Shown: positions 16,058 through 24,939 of the stretch, piece after piece
How positions within the stretch are numbered: position 1 is the first letter of the stretch
Layout of the letters: every line of letters starts with the position of its first letter
Source of the DNA: Larkinella humicola
Lineage (GTDB): Bacteria; Bacteroidota; Bacteroidia; Cytophagales; Spirosomataceae
Direction: 5' to 3'
Length of the DNA: 64,000 bases
NCBI RefSeq assembly: GCF_008727875.1
Contig: NZ_VTWS01000009.1
Span: 62,001 to 126,000, forward strand
Position numbers and translations under genes: made by a program
Notes under the pieces: model-generated
The model's database searches: none
What the model was told of the DNA's origin: nothing
Seen by the model: only the letters and a program-made list of their open reading frames with translations

Positions 16058-18772
16058 TCACTCACTCCGCAGACTTTTCACCGGATTCATCAAGGCGGCT
16101 TTGATGCTTTGAAAACTCACCGTCAGCAGCGTAACGGCCAGCGCGCCAAAACCCGATGCGGCAAAAATCCACCACGCGATATCAATCTTGTAGGCAAAAC
16201 TTTGTAGCCACTGATTCATGGCATACCAGGCGATGGGCGAGGCAATCAGAATGGCAATCCAGACCAGCCGAAGAAAATCCCGGGAAAAGAGCATGATGAT
16301 CTGGCTTACCGAAGCACCCAGCACTTTCCGAATCCCGATTTCTTTGGTGCGCTGCTCGGTGGAAAACATGACCAGACCCAACAAACCGAGACAGGAAATC
16401 AGAATCGCCAGAACCGCAAACACATTGGAAAGCTTCGCCATCACCTCTTCGCTGCGGTACAGTTTTTCGTATTCCTGATCGATGAATTGATACGCAAAGG
16501 GGTAGTTTGGATTCAGTTCTTTATATACTTTTCCCAAACTGGCCAGTGCTTCTTTGGTCTTGCCGGCTTCGGTGCGCACGAGGATCACCCCGAAATACTC
16601 GTATTCCTTCACATCCATCACCAGCGGTTTGATGGGCTCGTGCAGCGAGTGCGTGTGATAGTCCTTGAGGATACCAATGATATGCCCCTTTTTTTGCCAG
16701 GCGGAGATCCATTTCCCGATGGGCTTTTTCAGCCCCATCTGCTTCACCGCTTCTTCATTCACCAGGAAGGCATCGGTCGAATCGGTCGCGTTGGCTCGGG
16801 AGAAATCGCGACCTTGGGCCACTTTCAGGTTCATGAGCTTCACAAAATCGAAGCCGACCGAGGTGGGTTTGAAGCCCACGGAAACATTCTTTTCCTTGCC
16901 TTCCCAATTGATCGCATCCTGGCTGGTGTTGGCCGCTCCGTCGTTGGCATCCACCACAAATCCCATGACGTGCGGAGCTTCGCTGCTGCGGTCGACCAGT
17001 GCAATACCCGGCATTCTGGAGACCTGTTCTTTAAATAACAGATAGTTGCGCTGCGTCATCAGTTCACCTTCAATCCGGACGTACAGCAGGTTTTCGCGAT
17101 CATAACCCAGATGCGTGTCCTGTACGTAGCGGGTCTGCCGGGATACGACGATGGTGGCCACCAGGAGAATAATAGCCAGTCCGAACTGAAAAACCGTCAA
17201 TCCCTGCCGAAACCAGATGGCGCTTTGCGTAAACCGCAAAACCCCTTTCAGAATGCGAACCGGTTGCAGCGAAGACAGAAAGAGTGCCGGGTAACTCCCC
17301 GCGATCGTGCCGGTGAAGACCGTCAGGCCAAGCAGCGAAACCCAGAAGGAAGGTTGGGTGAGGGGCGAGGCAATCTGTTTGCCTGTGAACGCATTAAAGA
17401 GGGGCATGAAAAGCGTTACCAGCAACAACGTAACCAGCATGGCCAGAAACGCGAGCAGCAACGCTTCGCCAAAAAATTGCCCGATCAGGTGGCCGCGTGT
17501 TGAGCCCAGCACTTTCCGAACGCCCACCTCTTTGGCCCGTTTGACGGAACGGGCTGTGGCCAGATTCATGAAATTGATACAGGCAATGAGTAAGATAAAC
17601 AGGGCGACACCACTAAAAATCCGGACGTATTCGATGCGTCCGCCATCGGGTTTACCATTCACAAAATTGCCGTGCAGATACTGTTCGCCAAACGGCTGAA
17701 GCCCGATCTGGGTTGTAACGCCGGTATTCCTGGCCAGCCGGGGTTGCAAAAACCGGTTGATTTTCGTCTCGACGGTTTTGGGGTCTGCCGTTTCCGCCAG
17801 TTGCACATACGTCCGGAAGTCGTTGGAAGCCCATTCCAGTTTACTTTTTTGGGCTTCCCAGGTAAGCAGAAAATCGAATTTCAGCGAGCTTTGTACCGGC
17901 AAATTTTCAAAAACTGCCGTTACCCTGAAATCCAGTTTGTTCTCATACCGGAGACTTTTACCCAGCGCATTCTGGGGACTGCCAAAAAACAGCTCGGCCA
18001 TTTTTCGGGAAATAGCCATACCGCCGATGTCGTTCAGGGCCGTTTCCGCATGACCCGCAATCAATGGATAGCTGAACATTTTAAAGAAATCCCGGCTCGC
18101 GCGGGAACCCTCCAGTTTGAATTTCTTTTCCCCCGTCTGAAACGTTTCGGGATGCCCCCACGGCAGTTCATACCCCGTAGCATAAAAGACGGTGTTTTGC
18201 ACTTCGGGAACCGCGGATTTCACATCCTCCAGTAAAAAAACCGCGCGCTGGTTCACCACCCGCATGGGCGTTCCGTATTTTCCATCCACCTTCCCAGGGC
18301 TTGAAAAGGTCTGATAGGCCGTATACAGGTTTTTGCCGTTCGCATGAAAAGTATCGACGCTCTCTTCATCCTGCACCCAAAGAAAAATAAACAGGCAGCA
18401 GATCATGCCCAGCGCCAGGCCAATCACGTTAATGGCGGAAAAAACCGGATTCTTGACCAGATTGCGAAAGGCGATTTTTACATAATTGCGTAGCATACCG
18501 GGCGTTAGAAAAAAAGGGGTTGGGTAGTCAGAAGATTGTCGTTTGATCATCGAAAGCCGCACATAGGCCAGAAGATCCCGCCAATACCGTCGCCGGGCCT
18601 TGGCTTCACCCAGCCGCTGCACCCGCAACTGATACCGCTCGTGCAGATCGCCCAGTACCTCCTCGCGCAGGTGCGGAGCAATCAGCCAGGTGAGCAGGCG
18701 GTCCGGCCAGCGGGGCGCGTGGTCCGGCATTCCGGTCCGACGATTCGGTTTTGGGGTTTGGGAGGACTTCAT
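16058..18772 (-). CDS. FtsX/MacB-type ABC transporter permease with cytosolic prefix domain (paralog 4)
   Basis: A 904-residue paralog and the first structural gene after the PadR regulator. The prefix (APRWPDRLLTWLIAPHLREEV, then ARRRYWRDLLAYVRLS) is followed by the helix VFSAINVIGLALGMICCLFIFLW, a periplasmic MacB-like domain, the FtsX core with ACINFMNLATARSVKRAKEVG, a second unit with LVMFSTEQRTKEIGIRKVLGA, and the C-terminal MNPVKSLRSE. It is the most diverged of the four in the periplasmic part. The start at 18772 gives a 14-residue extension before M15; either could be used. There is no ATPase or membrane-fusion gene in the cluster. Confidence 0.9.
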   Translation of the reverse strand: MKSSQTPKPNRRTGMPDHAPRWPDRLLTWLIAPHLREEVLGDLHERYQLRVQRLGEAKARRRYWRDLLAYVRLSMIKRQSSDYPTPFFLTPGMLRNYVKIAFRNLVKNPVFSAINVIGLALGMICCLFIFLWVQDEESVDTFHANGKNLYTAYQTFSSPGKVDGKYGTPMRVVNQRAVFLLEDVKSAVPEVQNTVFYATGYELPWGHPETFQTGEKKFKLEGSRASRDFFKMFSYPLIAGHAETALNDIGGMAISRKMAELFFGSPQNALGKSLRYENKLDFRVTAVFENLPVQSSLKFDFLLTWEAQKSKLEWASNDFRTYVQLAETADPKTVETKINRFLQPRLARNTGVTTQIGLQPFGEQYLHGNFVNGKPDGGRIEYVRIFSGVALFILLIACINFMNLATARSVKRAKEVGVRKVLGSTRGHLIGQFFGEALLLAFLAMLVTLLLVTLFMPLFNAFTGKQIASPLTQPSFWVSLLGLTVFTGTIAGSYPALFLSSLQPVRILKGVLRFTQSAIWFRQGLTVFQFGLAIILLVATIVVSRQTRYVQDTHLGYDRENLLYVRIEGELMTQRNYLLFKEQVSRMPGIALVDRSSEAPHVMGFVVDANDGAANTSQDAINWEGKEKNVSVGFKPTSVGFDFVKLMNLKVAQGRDFSRANATDSTDAFLVNEEAVKQMGLKKPIGKWISAWQKKGHIIGILKDYHTHSLHEPIKPLVMDVKEYEYFGVILVRTEAGKTKEALASLGKVYKELNPNYPFAYQFIDQEYEKLYRSEEVMAKLSNVFAVLAILISCLGLLGLVMFSTEQRTKEIGIRKVLGASVSQIIMLFSRDFLRLVWIAILIASPIAWYAMNQWLQSFAYKIDIAWWIFAASGFGALAVTLLTVSFQSIKAALMNPVKSLRSE

Positions 18773-18785
18773 TTTTCCAATTTCA

Positions 18786-18893
18786 AATAATAAATGATGA
18801 ATATTAAATGTAAAAGTTACTCTACCGGGTCCGGTTTTTAGAAGCCTTTTACATTCATCATTTTACATTTGATATTTATAATTTTTGATCATT
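18786..18893. repeat. AT-rich palindrome family E, copy 4
   Basis: Arms AATAATAAATGATGAATATT... and ...CATCATTTTACATTTGATAT flank a short GC-richer loop. It lies between the PadR gene and the first permease gene. Confidence 0.65.
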
Positions 18894-18896
18894 ATC

Positions 18897-19232
18897 CTAG
18901 CTCCACTCCAGCAGCGTTGGCGGTACAATGCGATCCCAGAGCCGGTTTCGGACCGAGCGAACTTCCGTCAGTACCCGGCCGCCCAGCGCCGAAACGGTGA
19001 ACAGCCGCTTCCGGCGTCCCCCGCGCTCCGCCGTTGCTTCGCCCAGCACCGAGGTCACATAGCCCTTTTGCTCCAGGCGTTGCAGAGCCGCGTGAACCGC
19101 TCCGGTACTGACGGTCTGGCCGGTTTCCCGTTCCAGCTCTTCCGCAATCATCACGGAATACGCTTTTGGCACCAGCACGGCCACGGCCAGTAAAACCACT
19201 TCTTCAAATTCGCCTAGATCACTGCGTCGCAT
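18897..19232 (-). CDS. PadR family transcriptional regulator
   Basis: A 111-residue PadR-type winged-helix protein. It shows the family pattern: LGEFEEVVLLAVAVL at the start, the recognition helix region TGAVHAALQRLEQKGYV (about residues 42-58), then the basic wing RGGRRKRLFTVSALG. PadR proteins are ligand-responsive repressors and are commonly found beside prefix-domain FtsX permease genes. It is the first gene of the minus-strand cluster and probably represses itself and the four permeases. The C-terminal dimerisation part is short, as in the smaller PadR-s1 group. Confidence 0.92.
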   Translation of the reverse strand: MRRSDLGEFEEVVLLAVAVLVPKAYSVMIAEELERETGQTVSTGAVHAALQRLEQKGYVTSVLGEATAERGGRRKRLFTVSALGGRVLTEVRSVRNRLWDRIVPPTLLEWS

Positions 19233-19373
19233 GAGCCAAAACCAGTTGGGTTAAGAGTCTGATTGATTTCTTCTATTTCCGTATATCAAATCTTTTGCCA
19301 AACCGGAAAAGGGGCGTTTCCGGCAAATAGACATATGTTTTTAAAACCGGAAACTAATTGTTCTGTCCGTTTT

Positions 19374-19404
19374 TGGACAATGTCTGTACGCATCTGGACA
19401 GTTT
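19374..19404 (+). promoter_or_regulatory. Candidate activator site: direct repeat TGGACA(A/G)T with 21-base period
   Basis: TGGACAATGT at 19374 and TGGACAGTTT at 19395 lie in the same orientation two helical turns apart, 53 and 74 bases upstream of a good -7 box. This is typical geometry for an AraC-type activator. GGACAAT also occurs in a 20-base repeat before the cupin gene (37756-37788). Confidence 0.4.
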
Positions 19405-19447
19405 GGTGGCGGCTGGAAAAAGGCCCGTTCGAAAGCCATTTATTTCC

Positions 19448-19455
19448 TACTTTTG
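19448..19455 (+). promoter_or_regulatory. Bacteroidota -7 box (TACTTTTG) for the GH125 gene
   Basis: A full match to TAnnTTTG. GTTCG at 19427 stands at the -33 distance. The predicted leader of about 80 bases contains the family A palindrome. Confidence 0.45.
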
Positions 19456-19530
19456 GTAATAGGAACGCGGATTTGACAGATTAAACGGATTGAATCTGTT
19501 TTGATCCGTTCAATCAGCGTTCCCATCACC
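19456..19530. repeat. Interspersed palindrome, family A, copy 3, in the GH125 leader
   Basis: The left arm begins TAATAGGAACGCGGATTTG and the right arm is TTGATCCGTTCAATCAGCG followed by TTCCC. Unlike copies 1 and 2 it lies upstream of a gene, inside the predicted 5' leader, and ends 12 bases before the start codon. Confidence 0.65.
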
Positions 19531-19542
19531 AGCCAACCGAGT

Positions 19543-20973
19543 ATGAATCGTCGTCATTTTATTCAACAATCCGCCGGAGCCAGTGCCGGTATCCTGCTGG
19601 GTGTTCAGCCGGTTTTTGCAACCCGCGAACCCGCTTTCCCGGTGGTTCGGGTGGCCGCCGACAAACGCAACTTCACCAGTGCCGCCGTCGAACGGGCGAT
19701 TGAACGCGTGAAGAAAACCGTCAAAGATCCCGAACTGGCCTGGCTTTTTGAAAATTGCTTTCCCAACACGCTCGACACCACCGTCCAGTTCAGTGAGGCT
19801 GGCGGCAAACCCGATACATTTGTTATTACGGGCGACATCGACGCCATGTGGCTGCGCGACAGCACTGCCCAGGTATGGCCGTATTTGCCGTTGACTAAAG
19901 ACGATGAACCCCTGCGGAAGCTGGTTGCGGGCGTGATCCGGCGGCAAACGCAGTGCATCAAACTCGACCCGTACGCCAACGCGTTCTATTCCGACCCGAA
20001 AAAGGAAGGTGAATGGAAGAAGGACATTACGGCCATGAAACCGGGTTTGCACGAGCGGAAGTGGGAACTCGACTCCCTTTGCTACGCCATCCGGCTGGCG
20101 TATCACTACTGGCAAACCACCGGCGACACCAGCCCTTTTGATGCCGACTGGGCCGACGCCATGCGGCTGGTCGTGAAAACCTGCCGCGAACAGCAGCGCA
20201 AAACCGGACCAGGTCCCTACAAATTTGGCCGCGAAACGTCGTGGTCGACGGATACCGTTCCGGGCAATGGCTACGGCAATCCAACGCGCCCGGTCGGGTT
20301 GATTCACAGCATTTTCCGCCCCTCCGACGACGCCACGGTTTTCCCGTTTCTGGTGCCGTCCAACTGGTTTGCGGTGGTATCGCTCCGGCAGGTGGCCACC
20401 ATGACTGATAAAATTAAACCCGATGCGGCTTTTGCGAACGAATGCCGGGCGCTGGCCGACGAAGTGGAGAAAGCGTTGAAGCAATACGCCGTTTATACGC
20501 ATCCGAAATTCGGCAAACTGTACGCGCTGGAAGTCGATGGATTTGGCAATCATCTGCTGCAGGACGACGCCAATGTGCCCAATCTGATTTCATTACCGTA
20601 TTTGGGAGCGGTTTCGGCCAGCGATCCCATCTATAAAAACACCCGCCGGTTTTCGCTCAGCGCCGACAATCCGTATTATTTCCGGGGAAAAGCCGCCGAA
20701 GGCATCGGCAGTCCGCACACGCTGGTGAACAACATCTGGCCCATGAGCCTGACCATGCGCGCACTCACCTCCACCGACGATCAGGAGATTCTGGCGCAAC
20801 TCCGCCAGTTGAAAAAGACCCACGCCAACACCGGTTTCATGCACGAATCCTTCGACAAAGACGATCCGGCGAAGTTCACCCGCAAATGGTTTGCCTGGTC
20901 CAATACGTTGTTCGGGGAGTTGATTCTGAAAGTGGTGAACGAACGACCACAACTGTTGAGCAAAGTATTATAG
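19543..20973 (+). CDS. Glycoside hydrolase family 125, exo-alpha-1,6-mannosidase
   Basis: A 476-residue GH125 enzyme with a twin-arginine-like signal (MNRRHFIQQSAG, then a hydrophobic AGILLG stretch), so it probably acts in the periplasm. The (alpha/alpha)6 barrel family motif TGDIDAMWLRDSTAQ (about residues 100-115) carries the catalytic acid aspartate, and NTGFMHESF near residue 430 carries the base glutamate. GH125 enzymes are metal-independent inverting exo-mannosidases acting on alpha-1,6-mannose of glycans. I chose the ATG at 19543 because it starts the Tat-like signal; upstream codons belong to a repeat. It has its own promoter and candidate operator and is followed by a large inverted repeat. 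Confidence 0.92.
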   Translation: MNRRHFIQQSAGASAGILLGVQPVFATREPAFPVVRVAADKRNFTSAAVERAIERVKKTVKDPELAWLFENCFPNTLDTTVQFSEAGGKPDTFVITGDIDAMWLRDSTAQVWPYLPLTKDDEPLRKLVAGVIRRQTQCIKLDPYANAFYSDPKKEGEWKKDITAMKPGLHERKWELDSLCYAIRLAYHYWQTTGDTSPFDADWADAMRLVVKTCREQQRKTGPGPYKFGRETSWSTDTVPGNGYGNPTRPVGLIHSIFRPSDDATVFPFLVPSNWFAVVSLRQVATMTDKIKPDAAFANECRALADEVEKALKQYAVYTHPKFGKLYALEVDGFGNHLLQDDANVPNLISLPYLGAVSASDPIYKNTRRFSLSADNPYYFRGKAAEGIGSPHTLVNNIWPMSLTMRALTSTDDQEILAQLRQLKKTHANTGFMHESFDKDDPAKFTRKWFAWSNTLFGELILKVVNERPQLLSKVL

Positions 20974-21094
20974 CCCTGACAGCGGTCGAAGACCCTGTCA
21001 GCGGCTAAAGACCCTGTCAGCGGCTAAAGACCCTGTCAGCAGCTAAAGACCCTGTCACCTAACCGCTGACAGGGTCTTCGACCGCTGTCAGGGT
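20974..21094. repeat. Family D palindrome with internal 19-base tandem repeats, between convergent genes
   Basis: Arms 20974-21004 and 21064-21094 are 31 bases long and perfectly complementary. The stretch between them is made of further 19-base units of the form CCCTGTCAGCGGCTAAAGA (about 4.4 units counting the left arm). It begins at the base after the GH125 stop codon and ends four bases before the TonB receptor stop. A one-unit relative is at 42199-42229, also abutting a stop codon. Probable bidirectional 3' structure. Confidence 0.85.
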
Positions 21095-21098
21095 TTCA

Positions 21099-23609
21099 TC
21101 ACCATTTTACGCCAACCGTCAGGAAGAACGCCCGCCCGTCGGACGGCAAAATTCCCGGACCGGGGTAGCCCGTTGCCCGGCGGGTGTAATAAAATTCATT
21201 CGTCAGGTTGTTGACGCTGCCTTCCAGTTTGAGCCACCGGTAAGTCCACGACAGCGAAAAATCCATGATGTGATAGGCCGGTATGCGTCCGACAACCCCC
21301 GAAAAACCGCCATCGATGGCGTTCGTCGCGTCGGAAAACTGGTCGGTCAGGTACGTAAACTGGAACGATGCTTTCAGGTTGCGGTAGCTCCACCGCATGC
21401 CCGATTTGAGGTTGACGGCGGGAACAAACTCGACTTCATTGCCTTCTACCCCCGGAATCTGGCTGTTGACATACCGCGAACGAATCAGGGCCAGATTGCC
21501 GAAAACCGACCAGCCCCAGCGATCGGACTGGTTTTCTAACAGCCGCAACAGTTCCACTTCGCCATACGACTCCAGCCCCACGATCAACGCCCGGCCGATG
21601 TTGGTCCGTTTGCGCAGAACACGGTCGTTTTCGTCGTAAAACTGCACTTCGCCAATGCGGTTTCCGTAGTTGAGCGCAAACAGACTCAGGTCATAATTCA
21701 GCACTTCGTTTTTCTCACCCCGCACGCCCACATCCGCCGAAAAACCGCGTTCATCCTGCAAATTGGGGTCGATCACCGCCGACGGGTTCGCGATTCGCAT
21801 GTCACTGAACGTAATCGATCGGTAATTCTGGGAGATGTTCCCGTAGGCTTCAAGCTGAGCCGACGGCTTGTAACTCAGGCCAATACCGGCAATCAGAAAA
21901 CCGCGCGGATTGACCCGTTTCTCCTGCGTTTTAGTAATATCGATGATGTTGCCCGCCAGATCGCGGACGACGTTGCCGTAGAAACCGTCGGCTGTGGTGC
22001 GGATGTGTTCGTAGCGCAGACCGGGCGTTATGGATACTTTCGAGTTCAGGAAAAGCACATTTTCGGCAAAAAACGAAACGTTTCGGTTCGGGAAACGGTA
22101 GTCGGACGACGTGAGTTGATCGGGTTCGACGAACGTAAAATCTGCGTTTTTGCCCGTTGGGCCAACGCCTTGTCGGCTGTGGTTGAAACCGTGGTAATAC
22201 CGGGTTCCGACCAGAATAACGCCGTCTTTTTGGCCCAGTTTATACCGGTTCAGAAACCGCCCTTCAAAACCCCAGTTTCGGAAATCACCGGCAATCAGAT
22301 CCCGCTCCACGCTTTCATTGTCGACCGTTGCCACGCGGTTGGGCCGAAAACCCAGCGAATACCGGGACGCCACCACGCCAAACGCCAGCAGGTTGATGTC
22401 CGACCGGCGGTTTACTTTCCAGTCGTAATGCACATTGAACAGGTTCCAGTCCACTTTAAACCAGTTTCGTTCCCGGTTCGATTGCCGGGGATCGTCCCGG
22501 AACATGGCGTCGCTCAACCCGCCCGGTTGCTGGGCCAGGTAGTCCATGTGCGTCACTTCCAGGCCGATTTTGGCGTCGTCGGTCAACTGGTAGTGCAGAT
22601 CGGCATAGAGGGTTTTGCTGTCGAAATGCGAATTGGGCCGCCAGCCGTCCGCCCGTTTATACTGAAAAAAGGCGTAATAACTCAGCTTTTTAGCCGTGCC
22701 GCTCACGCTGTTGAACGAGTTGAAAAAACCGAACGACCCCACGGTTTGCCGTGACGTCACTTCAATGGTTCGGTCGGTAACGGGCTGGCGCATTTCGAAA
22801 TTGAGCAACCCGCCAAACTGCGTTCCGTATTGCAGCGAAGCGGCTCCGCGCACAATCTTGATGCGTTTCAGTGCCTCCGTCGGCGGGGTGTAATAACTTT
22901 CGGGATAGCCCAGGGCGTCGGCGCTGATGTCGTAGCCGTTTTGCCGGACGTTGAAGTTCGACGTCCGGTTGGGGTCGAGGCCCCGGCCGCCGATGCTCAG
23001 TTGCAAACCGCCCCCGTCGTTTTCCCAGATGTTCAGACCGGCCACCCGCGCATACACCTGCCGGGCGTTGTTGGTGGCCAGGTTGGCGACCAGGTTGTCG
23101 GGCAAAATCACTTCCGATTTTTTGGCGGCAAAAATGGCCGTGCCTTCCACTTCGCGCAGCCGGGTCATGCCGAAACTGCCCTGCTGGGCCGTAACGGTCA
23201 CTTCCCGGAGCGTTTTTTCAGAACTTTCCAGCGAAATGTCAAGCGTCGTATCCGAGCGAACCGTCAGTTCGGTTTTAAACGGTTTGTGATTCAGGGAGAA
23301 AAACTGGAGTTGGTAGGTGCCGCTTTTTAAATTGGGAATGGTGAACTGCCCCAAACTGTCGGTCATAAAAATAGTCCGGGAGCCTTTCAGGTAGACGCTG
23401 GCCCCATCGACCAGCGCATTGCTCGTTTTTTCATGAACCAGCCCCCGCAGCGTGTGTTGGGCCAGACCGGCATTTGCAATTAGAAAGAATAGCAAAAATA
23501 CCCCTAAAGGGGACTTTCTGAATCTGGATGTTGCCGCGTCCAAGTCCCCTTTAGGACCGGGGTCGCGTACGACTTTAGGGGCAATCGATCTATAAACCTT
23601 TAATTTCAT
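21099..23609 (-). CDS. TonB-dependent outer membrane receptor (FecA-like) with carboxypeptidase-regulatory N-domain
   Basis: An 836-residue outer membrane receptor. After the signal core (VFLLFFLIANAGLAQ, residues 37-51) comes a CarbopepD_reg-like beta-sandwich to about residue 130, the plug (IGGRGLDPNRTSNFNVRQNG and VRGAASLQYGTQFGG), and a 22-strand barrel ending in aromatic FLTVGVKW. The plug resembles ferric-siderophore/FecA receptors. The start at 23609 overlaps the gamma-carboxylase gene by 20 bases, so it is the last gene of that operon. Oddity: a palindromic DNA element (23501-23581) is translated between the start codon and the signal core, giving an unusually long n-region of about 36 residues. 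Iron is the likely cargo, from the neighbours. Confidence 0.9.
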   Translation of the reverse strand: MKLKVYRSIAPKVVRDPGPKGDLDAATSRFRKSPLGVFLLFFLIANAGLAQHTLRGLVHEKTSNALVDGASVYLKGSRTIFMTDSLGQFTIPNLKSGTYQLQFFSLNHKPFKTELTVRSDTTLDISLESSEKTLREVTVTAQQGSFGMTRLREVEGTAIFAAKKSEVILPDNLVANLATNNARQVYARVAGLNIWENDGGGLQLSIGGRGLDPNRTSNFNVRQNGYDISADALGYPESYYTPPTEALKRIKIVRGAASLQYGTQFGGLLNFEMRQPVTDRTIEVTSRQTVGSFGFFNSFNSVSGTAKKLSYYAFFQYKRADGWRPNSHFDSKTLYADLHYQLTDDAKIGLEVTHMDYLAQQPGGLSDAMFRDDPRQSNRERNWFKVDWNLFNVHYDWKVNRRSDINLLAFGVVASRYSLGFRPNRVATVDNESVERDLIAGDFRNWGFEGRFLNRYKLGQKDGVILVGTRYYHGFNHSRQGVGPTGKNADFTFVEPDQLTSSDYRFPNRNVSFFAENVLFLNSKVSITPGLRYEHIRTTADGFYGNVVRDLAGNIIDITKTQEKRVNPRGFLIAGIGLSYKPSAQLEAYGNISQNYRSITFSDMRIANPSAVIDPNLQDERGFSADVGVRGEKNEVLNYDLSLFALNYGNRIGEVQFYDENDRVLRKRTNIGRALIVGLESYGEVELLRLLENQSDRWGWSVFGNLALIRSRYVNSQIPGVEGNEVEFVPAVNLKSGMRWSYRNLKASFQFTYLTDQFSDATNAIDGGFSGVVGRIPAYHIMDFSLSWTYRWLKLEGSVNNLTNEFYYTRRATGYPGPGILPSDGRAFFLTVGVKW
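23501..23581. repeat. Family H palindromic element inside the TonB receptor reading frame
   Basis: Inverted arms CCCCTAAAGGGGACTT and AAGTCCCCTTTAGG enclose a loop containing GCCGCGTCCAAG. It is translated as APKVVRDPGPKGDLDAA followed by FRKSPLG. Nearly the same DNA and peptide, in the same frame, occur in the unrelated gene at 27573-28937. Confidence 0.8.
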
Positions 23610-24939
23610 CGCCAAAGGGTAAAATCCACTTTTTGGGCCGGAACGAGTCGGTTTCCTGCGCCAGGTTGACCGTCGGGTCAATGTACGGTTTGCCCAGTCG
23701 ACCATTCAGACTGACGTAGGTATCGGCAAAAACTTTCGGGTTTTGAAAACCCTTCCGGGCGTACTGATCCCGCAGATACTGCGCAAACTGAACCAGCATA
23801 TCCGGCTGCGTCGCCATCATTTTCTCCTGCAAAGGCGTCAGGTATTCGTGGTTGTTGACGACGGCCTGCCGCCCCGATTCGTCCACGACTTTGAATTGAA
23901 CATGCCCCATTTTTTCCATCAGCATCACCCGCCACGAAAACCGGTAGCCCTCTTCCGACCAGAATAACTCGTTGGGATAGAGCGTATACCGAAAGGGAAA
24001 AAGGAGTTGGATGATGAAAAACAGAGCCAGCACGGATAACAGTCTCTTGGACTGTAGCCCGTTATAAATCAATATCTTATGACGCTCTAAAAGGTTATCT
24101 GGCAGGCGCAGCAGACGGCATAAAACCGCAATGATGCGTTGGTGAAAACCGGCGGAGAAAAAGATCAGAGCCGCCACGATCATGATGTACGGAAACATGC
24201 CGATGGGAAACAGAATGACGGTCAGCACGTGAAAAACCACCACGGCGACGTAGGCAAACGGGCGCGTGATGCGGTTGAGCAGCAAAAACGGAATGCTCAG
24301 GTCGTAGAGCGCGCCAAGCCAACTGAACGCATACGCCGTTTCTCGGTAGTTGAACAGAAAACCGATGATGGGTAAATCGTTGCGACCGGGCAACCAGATC
24401 CGGAGCGGAAGCGCTTCCAGCAGCCAGTCGGAGTTCAGTTTGGCCAGCCCAGCGTAGAGGTAAACGATCCCCATCAGCAGCCGCAAACTGTCGATCGTCC
24501 AGCGGGGAATCTGGTCATAAAACCGACGGGGATCTCGGTAAGTATCCACCGAAAAATAGACGTTAGCGGGCAGGAAGATCAGCAGAAACGCTACCAGGCT
24601 CACAAAATAATAGTGATTCAGGTAGGTGCTTTTGTCCATTAGTTCGATGTACGTAAAGCTCAGAAAAAGCAGCACGGAAGCCACCCGGTAGAACCAGCCA
24701 AGGGCCACCAGCAGCGCGCTGAGACCGCAGACGGCAAACAGCAGATAGGTGTATTCGCCGAGCGGTTCGATGAACTCAAAACCGTAATACGGAAAGAAAA
24801 AAGCCGGTTTGATGTAAAGCTCTTCGATCCAGCCTTTTGCCCAGAAACGAACGACACTGCCCAGGAGCATTACACCAAAGGCGATTCGGAAAACGGCCAA
24901 AGGAGCCGCTGAGGTGTATGTCCGAAAATACCGGCCCAT
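23590..24939 (-). CDS. Vitamin K-dependent gamma-carboxylase homolog (HTTM domain protein)
   Basis: A 449-residue inner-membrane protein. Several hydrophobic segments cover residues 1-280 and 300-320, followed by a soluble part. Segments line up with human GGCX as I remember it: NHYYFVSLVAF and ANVYFSVD with GGCX NHSYLYGLLAF and ANHYWSVD; YAGLAKLNSDW with IAGVKKLDADW (the lysine matches the proposed base Lys218); LFPIGMFPYIM with LFSIGMFSYVM; and, in the soluble part, PDMLVQFAQYL and the VSLNGR/IDPTVN region with ADMLKQYATCL and VSINDR/FDPRVD. The match therefore runs through the whole catalytic unit, not only the HTTM helices. Reduced menaquinone could serve as cofactor. ATGA overlap couples it to the imelysin gene upstream. 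Carboxylase activity is inferred. Confidence 0.88.
   Translation of the reverse strand: MGRYFRTYTSAAPLAVFRIAFGVMLLGSVVRFWAKGWIEELYIKPAFFFPYYGFEFIEPLGEYTYLLFAVCGLSALLVALGWFYRVASVLLFLSFTYIELMDKSTYLNHYYFVSLVAFLLIFLPANVYFSVDTYRDPRRFYDQIPRWTIDSLRLLMGIVYLYAGLAKLNSDWLLEALPLRIWLPGRNDLPIIGFLFNYRETAYAFSWLGALYDLSIPFLLLNRITRPFAYVAVVVFHVLTVILFPIGMFPYIMIVAALIFFSAGFHQRIIAVLCRLLRLPDNLLERHKILIYNGLQSKRLLSVLALFFIIQLLFPFRYTLYPNELFWSEEGYRFSWRVMLMEKMGHVQFKVVDESGRQAVVNNHEYLTPLQEKMMATQPDMLVQFAQYLRDQYARKGFQNPKVFADTYVSLNGRLGKPYIDPTVNLAQETDSFRPKKWILPFGDEIKGL

Noticed and set aside
20974-21057. CRISPR-like array of 19-base repeats
   Set aside because: Units follow each other directly with no unique spacers, and the block is part of a palindrome; no cas genes are present.
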